Position numbers and translations under genes: made by a program. From NCBI GenBank assembly GCA_945957605.1, contig CAMFLR010000002.1, positions 420,197 to 484,196 of the forward strand: 64,000 bases of DNA, written 5' to 3'. Below the pieces are notes generated by a model that made no database searches, was not told the origin of the DNA, and saw only the letters and a list, made by a program, of their open reading frames with translations. This document shows positions 27,339 to 36,008 of the stretch, piece after piece (position 1 is the stretch's first letter; each line of letters starts with the position of its first letter). This DNA comes from an uncultured Isosphaeraceae bacterium. GTDB taxonomy: Bacteria > Planctomycetota > Planctomycetia > Isosphaerales > Isosphaeraceae.

Positions 27339-30266
27339 TTAACCCTTGCGCGACTGCGCATGACGAACCGCAGCCGGTCCGCGAGGATGATTCGCGTGCT
27401 GCGCCGCCGGTTTCGAGATCGGCGGCGATGATTTGGCGAAAATCACGTGGTAATTCGTCCCAGGATGTCCCTTACCCGTGCCGTCGAGCCGTGTCCCTGC
27501 AAGGCTTTTCACGCCGTTGGGAGGCGTACCTTTCACAGTCAGCCGGTAGTTGTAGTGACTGTTGAGACGATGGGCGAGCGTCAACGTCACGGATTGCGCG
27601 GCGGCATCGTACTGAATCGAGCGAATGCCGATCGTGTGACCATGAAAATCGGTAATCAAGTAGTTACGGCGTCGCTGCGCACTCGCAACGTCGAGCGGTT
27701 GCGAGAAAACGAGTTGCACCATCGGCGTCGGGCCGACGAATCCAGACTGTTGCACGCTAACAACAGTCGGTGCCGCAAGTGAAAGAACTGTCTCGGTTAC
27801 GCTCGCCGTGCTCGAGGTAAACGAGAGATCGCCACTGTAAACGGCCGTGATGGTCTGTGTACCAACAGCGAGGGTGTCAGTCGTGTAAACGGCCTGACCG
27901 TTGACCAGAGGAATCGTCGCCAGCGGGATGTTGCCGTTGAGAAACGTGACACTTCCCGACGGCGCGCCCGGCAAACCAGGGGCTTGTGCCACGGTTGCCG
28001 TGAACGTCACGGGAGCGCCAGCGACCGAAGGATTTGGAGCTGCGTTCAGAGTCGTTGTCGTTTGAGTGGTCAGATCGAACTTGGTGACGAAGGCAAGAGT
28101 ATTGCCCGGAGGATTGGTTGTTTGTAGCGCGGCTGGAGTCGTCGGAAAATTGGTCGAGTTGGTGAGCCCAGTGACATAGAGGTGTCCCGCTGAATCGAGC
28201 GCGACACCACCGACCGAGTTGAGATCACCTTCGCCGCCCAGGTAAGTCGAGTAGTACAGGAACGAACCAGTCGAGTCGATTTTTGTTACAAACCCTAACT
28301 GAAGATCGCCCAACTGGTTGTCGAGTGCTCCGGCGATGACGGGAAAAGCAGTCGAAGTCGTGGTTCCAACGATGCCGACGGTTCCCCCCACATAAACGTT
28401 GCCCGATTGGTCGACCGCAAGGCCTGTCACCGCCGAATCACCGCTCCCCCCGAGAAAGGTTGAAAAGACCAATTGCGACCCTGAGGGATTGAGCTTGGAA
28501 ATGACTCCGTTCGACCCGGGATTCAAATTCTTGTTCGGGTTAAGGTTCACGCGTTGAAACGCGCCCGGCGTTGTCGGATAGTCGGCTTGTGGGACGGGCA
28601 CTCCGTTAACGACGGTGCTTCCGATGAAAGACGGAGAAGCCGAGCTGCCTCCAACGTAGACATTTCCAGACGCGTCGACTGCGATCGATCTGCCACTGTC
28701 ATACCCTTCGCCACCGATGAAGGTTGAAAACACCAGCGCAGAACCGGTCGAGTTGAACTCGGTCACGAAGACGTCAGATTTGCCGGAGAGCGTCGTCTGG
28801 TATGCTCCAACCGTCGTCGGGAAGATCGGCGACTGCGTAGAGCCCGTCACGTACGCTTCGCCGGTTGCATTGACAGCAATCGCAGTCGCAATCGTTGTGG
28901 AGTCTTTTGGACCACCGTCCAGCAGTGTGGAGTAAACCAACCCCGATCCTGCAGGATTGAACTTCGCGACAAACGCGGATGAGGACTGACCTCCGGTTGC
29001 CGAAGCAAACGCACCTGGAGTTGTTGGAAAATCAGCCGATGAGGTCGTGCCCGTGACATACGCGCTGCCGGCACCATCGAGTGCAATGCCGTAGCTTATA
29101 TCCTGCAGGCTACCCCCGAGAAAGGTCGAGTAAATCAGTTGCGAGCCGGTGGGATTCAGCTTGGTAACGAATATCGTCCCGTCGGTATTGGGAATGGTGG
29201 TCTGAAAGGCGCCAGGAGTCGTGGGGAAATTCGATGAATCGGTTTGACCTGTAATATAAGCGTTGCCCAGGTTGTCGACAGCAATGTCAGTTCCCGCATC
29301 AATAAAGCCGCTTCCTCCGAGATAAGTCGCGTAAACCAGAGCCGTGCCGGCCGCATTCAACTTCGCCACGAATGCATCGTTCACACCAACAAGGTTTGGC
29401 TGAAACGCGCCCGGCGTGGTTGGGAACGCTGCCGACGCAACATCACCGACGACGTAGGCATTGCCCGTAGCGTCGACCGTGATTTTGTTCCCTGAAACGC
29501 CGCCCGTCCCACCAAGGTATGTCGAATAATCCAGCGTCGGATCAATCACCAACGCCCGCGTCGTGTCATAAGCCCCAACCGCAAATCCAACCTGCCCGTC
29601 TGCCTCAATAACAAAATGCCCCGAAACCGACTCTCGCTGACCATTCGATGACACCTGATAAAGCACCGGCGCATGCTCGACCACGCTGCTGCCGTTGATC
29701 TGCAATACCAGATTTCCCTGCGAGTCGATCGAGGTCGATTGTGCCCCCTGGAATGACATGCGAATCGCATTGGGATCGGCACCAGGCGAAACGTTGAAGT
29801 CATACTCCAACTGCTGATGATTGCCGTAATAGGTCAGATCAATCCCAGGATAAACGCCCTGCTCTTCCACACGACCATAGTTGGCAATATTCGTCTGCCA
29901 CTTGCTGGGATCATTGCCGACGAAGTTGTTCGTCACGCTCGAAAGCTTGTCCAAGCCAACAATGTTCGAATTGGGGTTCGCTCCACCAAGGCTCATATAA
30001 AGCGCAGCATCCGAACCATTACCTGCAAGCGATAGAACCGTTGCACCCGGCGTGAAGAAGACCGTCCCATTCGTACCGCGCGCAAGAAACTTCACCTGAG
30101 CATCCGTCTGACCCTGATTCACCTCGAAACTGAGAGGAATTTGGCCAAACGCTTCAGCGGCAGTCGGAGTACCGCTGAGCAGATTTCGCGATTCAAGGAT
30201 GTCCAAAAACGCCGGCCTAAGAGATCCGCGGTAGTTCGAGCGACGATTCGTTCGGATACGCTTCAT
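27339..30266 (-). CDS. SBBP-repeat surface protein, copy 1
   Basis: A 975-residue protein. Residues 21-31 (LDILESRNLLS) are a degenerate LEPR-XLL motif, a planctomycete N-terminal tag of large exported proteins. A conserved domain (about 40-245: FGQIPLSFEVNQGQTDAQVKFLARG..., YPGIDLTYYGNHQQLEYDF) is followed by seven SBBP beta-propeller repeats (pattern YSTYLGG..D...A(I/V)D..GNAYVTG.T.S..FPTTPGAFQ), then an Ig-like domain (TFTATV..., TITAVYSGDLSFTSS) and a C-terminal beta domain. It is probably secreted or cell-wall bound; no enzyme motif. It lies 65 bases downstream of its paralogue, likely in one operon. Confidence 0.88.
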   Translation of the reverse strand: MKRIRTNRRSNYRGSLRPAFLDILESRNLLSGTPTAAEAFGQIPLSFEVNQGQTDAQVKFLARGTNGTVFFTPGATVLSLAGNGSDAALYMSLGGANPNSNIVGLDKLSSVTNNFVGNDPSKWQTNIANYGRVEEQGVYPGIDLTYYGNHQQLEYDFNVSPGADPNAIRMSFQGAQSTSIDSQGNLVLQINGSSVVEHAPVLYQVSSNGQRESVSGHFVIEADGQVGFAVGAYDTTRALVIDPTLDYSTYLGGTGGVSGNKITVDATGNAYVVGDVASAAFPTTPGAFQPNLVGVNDAFVAKLNAAGTALVYATYLGGSGFIDAGTDIAVDNLGNAYITGQTDSSNFPTTPGAFQTTIPNTDGTIFVTKLNPTGSQLIYSTFLGGSLQDISYGIALDGAGSAYVTGTTSSADFPTTPGAFASATGGQSSSAFVAKFNPAGSGLVYSTLLDGGPKDSTTIATAIAVNATGEAYVTGSTQSPIFPTTVGAYQTTLSGKSDVFVTEFNSTGSALVFSTFIGGEGYDSGRSIAVDASGNVYVGGSSASPSFIGSTVVNGVPVPQADYPTTPGAFQRVNLNPNKNLNPGSNGVISKLNPSGSQLVFSTFLGGSGDSAVTGLAVDQSGNVYVGGTVGIVGTTTSTAFPVIAGALDNQLGDLQLGFVTKIDSTGSFLYYSTYLGGEGDLNSVGGVALDSAGHLYVTGLTNSTNFPTTPAALQTTNPPGNTLAFVTKFDLTTQTTTTLNAAPNPSVAGAPVTFTATVAQAPGLPGAPSGSVTFLNGNIPLATIPLVNGQAVYTTDTLAVGTQTITAVYSGDLSFTSSTASVTETVLSLAAPTVVSVQQSGFVGPTPMVQLVFSQPLDVASAQRRRNYLITDFHGHTIGIRSIQYDAAAQSVTLTLAHRLNSHYNYRLTVKGTPPNGVKSLAGTRLDGTGKGHPGTNYHVIFAKSSPPISKPAAQHANHPRGPAAVRHAQSRKG
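29608..30044. repeat. 437-base perfect repeat, first copy
   Basis: This stretch is identical by eye, base for base, to 32442-32878. It encodes the conserved N-terminal domain of the two SBBP proteins. Flanking sequence on both sides differs at synonymous and non-synonymous sites. Confidence 0.85.
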
Positions 30267-30331
30267 GAGAATGATTCCGCAAATGCCAGAGTTGGCGGAG
30301 GAGATTGATCGATTGCGCCGAGTTCGCTTTC

Positions 30332-33100
30332 TTAGCTTTTCCTCGACGAATGGCCGGCACGATGTGTGACCGGACCGCGAGGGTGATTCGCGTGCTGCGC
30401 CGCCAGTTTCGAGATTGGCGGCGAAGACTTGGCGAAAATCACGTGATAGTTCGTTCCGGGATGTCCCTTACCTGTGCCATCGAGGCGAGTCCCTGCAAGG
30501 CTTTTCACGCCGTTGGGAGGCGTCCCTTTCACAGTCAGCCGGTAGTTATAGTGACTGTTGAGACGATGCGCGAGCGTGAGAGTTATAGTCCGCGCGACCG
30601 CATCATACTGGATCGAGCGAATGCCGATCGTATGTCCATGAAAATCAGTGATGAGATAGTTACGGCGTCTTTGTGCGCTCACAATGTCGAGCGGCTGCGA
30701 GAAGGCCAGTTGCACCATCGGCGTCGGGCCGACGAATCCAGACTGTTGCACACTTTTGACTGCAGGGGCCGCCTGCGAGAGAACCGTTTGCTGCGCGCTG
30801 GCACTGCTTGTGGCGAAGGATAGATCACCGCTATAGACAGCCGTAATCGTTTGGTCACCGACGGCCAACGATGTGGTTGTGAAGGCGGCCTGGCCATTGA
30901 TAAGCGGCACCGTCCCCAACACGACATCACCGGTGCGGAACGTGATACTTCCCGTCGGCGTGCCCACCGCCCCGGCAATCTTTGTTACCGTAGCAGTAAA
31001 TGTGACGGGACTGCCGGCGATCGACGGATTTGGAACAACATCAAGGCTGGTCGTGGTTGAACTGGTCGTATCGATCTTGGTTACAAACGCGATCTGGCTG
31101 CCAGCCGGCAGTATCGTCTGAAGCGCGCCCGGTGTTGTCGGGAAATTGGCAGAACCCGTCTCGCCAGTCGCATACACATGCCCGCTGGAATCAACTGCCA
31201 CGTCCTGCACGCTATCGAAATGACCGTTGCCACCGAGATAGGTTGAATAGAGCAACAATGAACCGGTAGAGTCGAGCTTGGTGACGAACCCTCTTGGATT
31301 TGGCCCCAATTGAACGTTGATCGCCCCCGGCGTTGTCGGGAAGTCATTCGACTCTGTATAACCGCCGACGTACGCATTGCCCGCCGAATCGACTGCGATT
31401 CCTTCGCCGATGCCGTCACCGAAATGCGTCGAGTACACCAGTCGAGATCCCGTCGAATCAAGCTTCGTCACATACACGCCAGATCCGGTCACGTATGCAT
31501 TGCCAACGGAATCGATCGCGATGGCATTCGCATCAACAGCTCCCGCGTTGCCAAGAAGAGTCGAATAGACGAGGCCCGATCCTGTGGGGTTCAGCTTGGT
31601 TACGAAGCCGTCCGAGTTACCACTGAAAATTGTCTGAAACGCCCCCGGAGTCGTGGGGAATGACTTCGATAGAGTGTAACCGGCAACATACGCGTTACCC
31701 GTCGTATCGACAGCGATTCCTTGCCCGAGAGTCGTCGCGTTGAACGTGTTGCCGTCGAGGAACGTTGAATAGGACAGCGCCGAGCCGGCCGGATTCAGCT
31801 TGGCGACAAACGCCGCACTGCCGCTCCCCTTAGAAGGCTGAAACGCACCCGAGGTGGTTGGAAAATCGCTTGAATTCGCTAAGCCGGTAACATACGCGCT
31901 TCCTGACGAGTCGACCGCAATTCCGTAACCTCGGTCGTCTCCGCTTCCCCCTAAATATGTTGAATAAACCAGATGAGATCCATCTGCGCTGAGTTTCGTC
32001 ACGAAAGGACTCGAAACCGGAGCGTGATGCACCGTCTGAAACGCTCCTGGAGTTGTAGGAAAATCATCGGAAAAGGTTTGGCCGGTCACATAAGCGTTGC
32101 CCTGGTCGTCCACCGCAATCGCATTACAGAAATCCGCAGGACCGCTGCCACCGATGTAAGTTGCATAGACAAGCGCTGTTCCAGTGGGATTGAGCTTGGC
32201 GATGAACGTATGCGTCCCAGCGGCGATATTTGTTTGAAACGCTCCAGGAGTCGTTGGGAAAGTCGTCGATTCCGTGTTACCGGCTATATACGCATTGCCC
32301 TCTGCGTCGACCGCGATACTGCGTCCCGAACTTGTGCCGCTTCCACCAAGAAACGTCGAATAATCCAGTGTCGGATCAATCACCAAGGCCCGCGACGCAT
32401 CATAAGCCCCAACCGCAAACCCCACCTGCCCGTCAGCCTCGATAACAAAATGCCCCGAAACCGACTCTCGCTGACCATTCGATGACACCTGATAAAGCAC
32501 CGGCGCATGCTCGACCACGCTGCTGCCGTTGATCTGCAATACCAGATTTCCCTGCGAGTCGATCGAGGTCGATTGTGCCCCCTGGAATGACATGCGAATC
32601 GCATTGGGATCGGCACCAGGCGAAACGTTGAAGTCATACTCCAACTGCTGATGATTGCCGTAATAGGTCAGATCAATCCCAGGATAAACGCCCTGCTCTT
32701 CCACACGACCATAGTTGGCAATATTCGTCTGCCACTTGCTGGGATCATTGCCGACGAAGTTGTTCGTCACGCTCGAAAGCTTGTCCAAGCCAACAATGTT
32801 CGAATTGGGGTTCGCTCCACCAAGGCTCATATAAAGCGCAGCATCCGAACCATTACCTGCAAGCGATAGAACCGTTGCGCCCGGTGTGAAGAAAACCGTT
32901 CCATTCGCGCCGCGCGCAAGAAACTTCACCTGAGCATCCGTCTGGCCCTGGTTCACCTCGAAACTCAGCGGAATCTGACCAAACGCGTCGACTGCAGTCG
33001 GAGTACCGCTGAGCAAATTCCGCGGCTCAAGGATATCCAAAAACGCCAGCTTGAGAGACCCGCGGTGGTTCCAGCGACGATTCGTTCGGATACGCTTCAT
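30332..33100 (-). CDS. SBBP-repeat surface protein, copy 2
   Basis: A 922-residue paralogue of the protein at 27339-30266, upstream in the same direction. The tag is an exact LEPRNLL at residues 24-30. It has the same N-terminal domain, seven SBBP repeats with different sequence, the Ig-like domain and the same C-terminal domain (QSGFVGPTPMVQLAFSQPLD...). The frame is open to 33175, but MKRIRTNRR at 33100 matches the start of copy 1, and GGAATTATTGTC upstream resembles the copy 1 leader. The N- and C-terminal domains are nearly identical to copy 1, while the repeats have diverged. Confidence 0.88.
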   Translation of the reverse strand: MKRIRTNRRWNHRGSLKLAFLDILEPRNLLSGTPTAVDAFGQIPLSFEVNQGQTDAQVKFLARGANGTVFFTPGATVLSLAGNGSDAALYMSLGGANPNSNIVGLDKLSSVTNNFVGNDPSKWQTNIANYGRVEEQGVYPGIDLTYYGNHQQLEYDFNVSPGADPNAIRMSFQGAQSTSIDSQGNLVLQINGSSVVEHAPVLYQVSSNGQRESVSGHFVIEADGQVGFAVGAYDASRALVIDPTLDYSTFLGGSGTSSGRSIAVDAEGNAYIAGNTESTTFPTTPGAFQTNIAAGTHTFIAKLNPTGTALVYATYIGGSGPADFCNAIAVDDQGNAYVTGQTFSDDFPTTPGAFQTVHHAPVSSPFVTKLSADGSHLVYSTYLGGSGDDRGYGIAVDSSGSAYVTGLANSSDFPTTSGAFQPSKGSGSAAFVAKLNPAGSALSYSTFLDGNTFNATTLGQGIAVDTTGNAYVAGYTLSKSFPTTPGAFQTIFSGNSDGFVTKLNPTGSGLVYSTLLGNAGAVDANAIAIDSVGNAYVTGSGVYVTKLDSTGSRLVYSTHFGDGIGEGIAVDSAGNAYVGGYTESNDFPTTPGAINVQLGPNPRGFVTKLDSTGSLLLYSTYLGGNGHFDSVQDVAVDSSGHVYATGETGSANFPTTPGALQTILPAGSQIAFVTKIDTTSSTTTSLDVVPNPSIAGSPVTFTATVTKIAGAVGTPTGSITFRTGDVVLGTVPLINGQAAFTTTSLAVGDQTITAVYSGDLSFATSSASAQQTVLSQAAPAVKSVQQSGFVGPTPMVQLAFSQPLDIVSAQRRRNYLITDFHGHTIGIRSIQYDAVARTITLTLAHRLNSHYNYRLTVKGTPPNGVKSLAGTRLDGTGKGHPGTNYHVIFAKSSPPISKLAAQHANHPRGPVTHRAGHSSRKS
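32442..32878. repeat. 437-base perfect repeat, second copy
   Basis: This is the partner of 29608-30044, in the same orientation 2834 bases away. See that entry for the comparison. Confidence 0.85.
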
Positions 33101-33574
33101 GACAATAATTCCACAGATACCGGATAAGACCGGTACAACGCACGACGAACCCCAATTCTTGCCGACGCTGTTCACGACACCTCAAGCGATAAGCATAGCA
33201 TCGTGCAAATCAGAGTGAGCCGAACATCGGTGCAAGTCGTCGCCAAATGATCTGCCAAACCGGTACCGGCGAGACAATCGGCCGTCTTTCGCAGTAACAA
33301 AGACTCATACTCGCGATTCAACATAAAGTGACACGCTCATTTACTTAGCGCACTTACGACCGACGTGTTTAGATCAGCGCGATCCATGAATTCCTCAGCG
33401 TCCCAAACGTCCGATTGCGGCCCTGACGATTGCCACATATGCGACACCGTAGTTCTGGCCTCCCATTTTCTGAAGCTTGATGCTTTCTTACGCCGATTTT
33501 CCTTGACACTCATTTGCATGCAGGCAATGATGCAGCCAGATGTCTCCTTCCCCCTTAGTGCGGAGGCAGTTGCG
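33101..33574. other. divergent promoter region
   Basis: These 474 bases separate the SBBP operon (leftward) from the Hint-protein array (rightward). A strong plus-strand promoter is visible at 33503-33531. No further gene is supported; the open plus-strand frame that begins at 33365 lacks a ribosome site at its start. Confidence 0.6.
33503..33531 (+). promoter_or_regulatory. sigma-70-like promoter of the Hint array
   Basis: A perfect -35 TTGACA (33503-33508) is followed after 17 bases by AATGAT (33526-33531), four of six matches to the -10. The start of transcription would be near 33538, about 37 bases before the ATG at 33575. Confidence 0.55.
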
Positions 33575-35863
33575 ATGTTTGGTCTCACGTCGCTGATCGT
33601 CGCGGGTGTGCTGGCTGCTAATCCTGAGGAACCAGCCGCAGCCAATCTGAAACCTGCTCCAACAATCGCATCCGAGTATGAGTCGCGAAAGGCACAGACC
33701 AGCCGCGACGCCGATGCACAGATCAAACTCGCACTCTGGTGCGAACAGCACGGACTCGAGCAAGAGAGACTCAAACATCTCGGCGCCGTCGTACTGCGCG
33801 ACCCAACCAATGCCCTCGCCCGCGGCTTGCTGGGACTCGTCGAATACAAGGGAACTTGGAAACGCCCCGAAGCAGTCGCCGACGCGATCAAAACGGACGT
33901 TGCTCACGCCGATCTACTCGTCGAATACAACGCGCGACGAGTGAAAACGCCCGTCGCCGCGGGGCCGCAATATAAGCTTGGTCTTTGGTGCGAAGAGAAA
34001 GGATTAACCGACGAAGCCCGTGCTCACTTTGCGACCGCACTTCGGCTCGAGCCCACGAACGTCGACGCACTGAAGAAGCTTGGATATAAAAAAGTCGGTA
34101 ATCGCTGGACGACCGACGCTCAGGCTGAGCGTGAAAAGGCAGAAAAAGAAGTTCAATCCGAAGCTGACAAGAAGTGGAAAGCACAACTCGAACAGCTTCG
34201 AGCTCACCTGAAGGATCGAAACAAGCGTACCCAAGCCGAGAATGCTTTAGCCCAAATCTCAGATCCAAGAGCAGTGCCTTCGATCATGAGGGTCTTCGCG
34301 ACGTCGAGCGAACCTGATCAGCGGATCAGCGTACAGCTTCTAGGGCAAATCGACGCGATTGATAGTTCCAGAAACCTTGCGAAAATCGCACTTCTTTCCA
34401 ATTCTCCCGAAATACGTCGGCGAGCGACAGAGACACTGAAACGACGCGACGCACGCGAATGGGTTGATCTTGCAATTCGACTCTTGCAATCGAAAATCGT
34501 TTACAAAATCAAAGCTATCGGCGGCCCGAACGACCCTGGTGTGCTGGATATTCAAACTCCATCCGTCAAATACAAGCGGATCTATCGGCCTGGCGTTGCC
34601 TATCAACCACAGCCCGGTGATCGCGTGGGAACCGACGCAACTGGACAATTGATAGTTTCTCGAATGGGCGAGGTTCAGGAATCGGGCTGGGTTCGTCCCG
34701 ACGGCCTATTAGCAGGTATGGCTGCGTATGACGTGGGGCTTTCTAATGTCAACCCTTGGACAAATCCCCAAGATGCCTCGTTCATCGGCCAGTCGACAAT
34801 TGCTGCACTCTACGGCGCCATAAGATCAGGCCAGAACTCATCGGTCGTGGTTGGAGATCTTAACCGCGCACTTCAAAACACGCCATTCTTTGGCCAAGGC
34901 CAAGGGCTGGCAACTGCCTATCTCACAAACGCTCGAGTGGCGCAACAACTACCCTTTGAAATGGCATATCGAGCGAATACGCCAACTGTCGCTGGTTTGG
35001 TAAACCAATCCTTCGCTAGCCCCGCCGTACGTGGAGCAGGCGGTCAAATCGATTTCACTTATTCTCGGACCCAAAACCTATCTGTCGCCCAACTTCAGCG
35101 TGAAGCTCTTAATTCACAAGCCGCCGCTGCGGATCAGTTGAATGGAGACAAGTCGATCCTTGATCGAATGAACGAGGCAATCACACGAGCAAACGCTCCG
35201 TTGCTCGCGCTCTTGACGGCAGCAACTGGCCAATCATTTGGCGACGATCGAATCGCCTGGGAAAAGTGGTGTGCGCGCGTTACAGGCTATTCGATCACAA
35301 CGGCAACGGACTTGCCCACGGTCGTTGAAGATGTACCGGTCAACTACACCCCTCAACTCGTTGTGACAAGCGGTGCTCAGGTTTTTGGAGTTCTCAGCAA
35401 CTACCATAGTTGTTTCGGTAAAGGCACAATGGTTCAAACCTCATCCGGCCCGAAGCCGATCGAGGAGTTGAAATTGGGCGATATCGTTCTTAGCCAACAT
35501 CTCGCATCCGGAAAGTTGCGTTACCGTCCCGTAATTGCAGTGCATCACAACCCACCTGCTCCAACATACAAAGTCGAACTCGACGGCCAACCAATCATTT
35601 CCAGCCACATCCATCGATTCTGGAAAGCCGGATTTGGTTGGGTCATGGCACGCGACCTCAAGCAAGGCGACACGATTCGAGTCATTGGCGGAGTGGCTAA
35701 GGTGACCGCGATTGAAGACGCGCAGGTGCAGCACGTGTTCAACCTGACGGTAGCCGATGATGCGAATTTCTTCGTAGGAACGGCGTCGGCATTGGTTCAC
35801 GACGTCACGTTGCCCGACCTCAAGCTACTTCCCTTCGACGCGGTCGCCGCCCAAACGAAGTGA
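33575..35863 (+). CDS. TPR/HEAT protein with C-terminal Hint domain, copy A
   Basis: A 762-residue exported protein. A short hydrophobic signal-like start (MFGLTSLIVAGVLAAN) precedes TPR-like repeats (about 35-185: ADAQIKLALWCEQHGLEQERLKHL, QYKLGLWCEEKGLTDEARAHF), a HEAT-like segment (about 225-310), a variable middle and a Hint domain from Cys613 (CFGKGTMVQTSSGPKPIEELKLGDIVLSQ) with HRFWKAGFGWVMARDL and NFFVGTASALVHD. Hint domains cut or splice at their first Cys. Exactly 150 residues run from this Cys to the end. The chosen ATG has GGAGG eight bases upstream, as in copies B and C. The role is unknown. Confidence 0.85.
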   Translation: MFGLTSLIVAGVLAANPEEPAAANLKPAPTIASEYESRKAQTSRDADAQIKLALWCEQHGLEQERLKHLGAVVLRDPTNALARGLLGLVEYKGTWKRPEAVADAIKTDVAHADLLVEYNARRVKTPVAAGPQYKLGLWCEEKGLTDEARAHFATALRLEPTNVDALKKLGYKKVGNRWTTDAQAEREKAEKEVQSEADKKWKAQLEQLRAHLKDRNKRTQAENALAQISDPRAVPSIMRVFATSSEPDQRISVQLLGQIDAIDSSRNLAKIALLSNSPEIRRRATETLKRRDAREWVDLAIRLLQSKIVYKIKAIGGPNDPGVLDIQTPSVKYKRIYRPGVAYQPQPGDRVGTDATGQLIVSRMGEVQESGWVRPDGLLAGMAAYDVGLSNVNPWTNPQDASFIGQSTIAALYGAIRSGQNSSVVVGDLNRALQNTPFFGQGQGLATAYLTNARVAQQLPFEMAYRANTPTVAGLVNQSFASPAVRGAGGQIDFTYSRTQNLSVAQLQREALNSQAAAADQLNGDKSILDRMNEAITRANAPLLALLTAATGQSFGDDRIAWEKWCARVTGYSITTATDLPTVVEDVPVNYTPQLVVTSGAQVFGVLSNYHSCFGKGTMVQTSSGPKPIEELKLGDIVLSQHLASGKLRYRPVIAVHHNPPAPTYKVELDGQPIISSHIHRFWKAGFGWVMARDLKQGDTIRVIGGVAKVTAIEDAQVQHVFNLTVADDANFFVGTASALVHDVTLPDLKLLPFDAVAAQTK
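33650..34053. repeat. 404-base perfect repeat, copy A
   Basis: This stretch is identical by eye to 38527-38930 in copy C. The same region of the middle gene, copy B, differs at many synonymous positions. It encodes the TPR-like part of the protein. Confidence 0.85.
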
Positions 35864-36008
35864 CATGCTCATAGCGTTGGACGGCCCGGCTTCAGTCAAG
35901 TGGTCAATTCGATGCGGCTGAGTTTCCTCTTTTTTCGAGAAACTTAGCCGTAGGCACTCCAAGCTTTACACGAGCATCCTCTTCCGGCGTTACGTGGAGG
36001 CGTTTTCG

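Noticed and set aside
33365-33574. Longer N-terminus for Hint protein A
   Set aside because: The ATG at 33575 has GGAGG at eight bases and matches the starts of copies B and C; the predicted promoter at 33503-33531 lies inside the extension.
35915-35950. Hairpin between Hint genes A and B as a strong terminator
   Set aside because: The T run is in the loop and not after the stem; it may be an attenuator, but evidence is weak and the B-C spacer lacks it.
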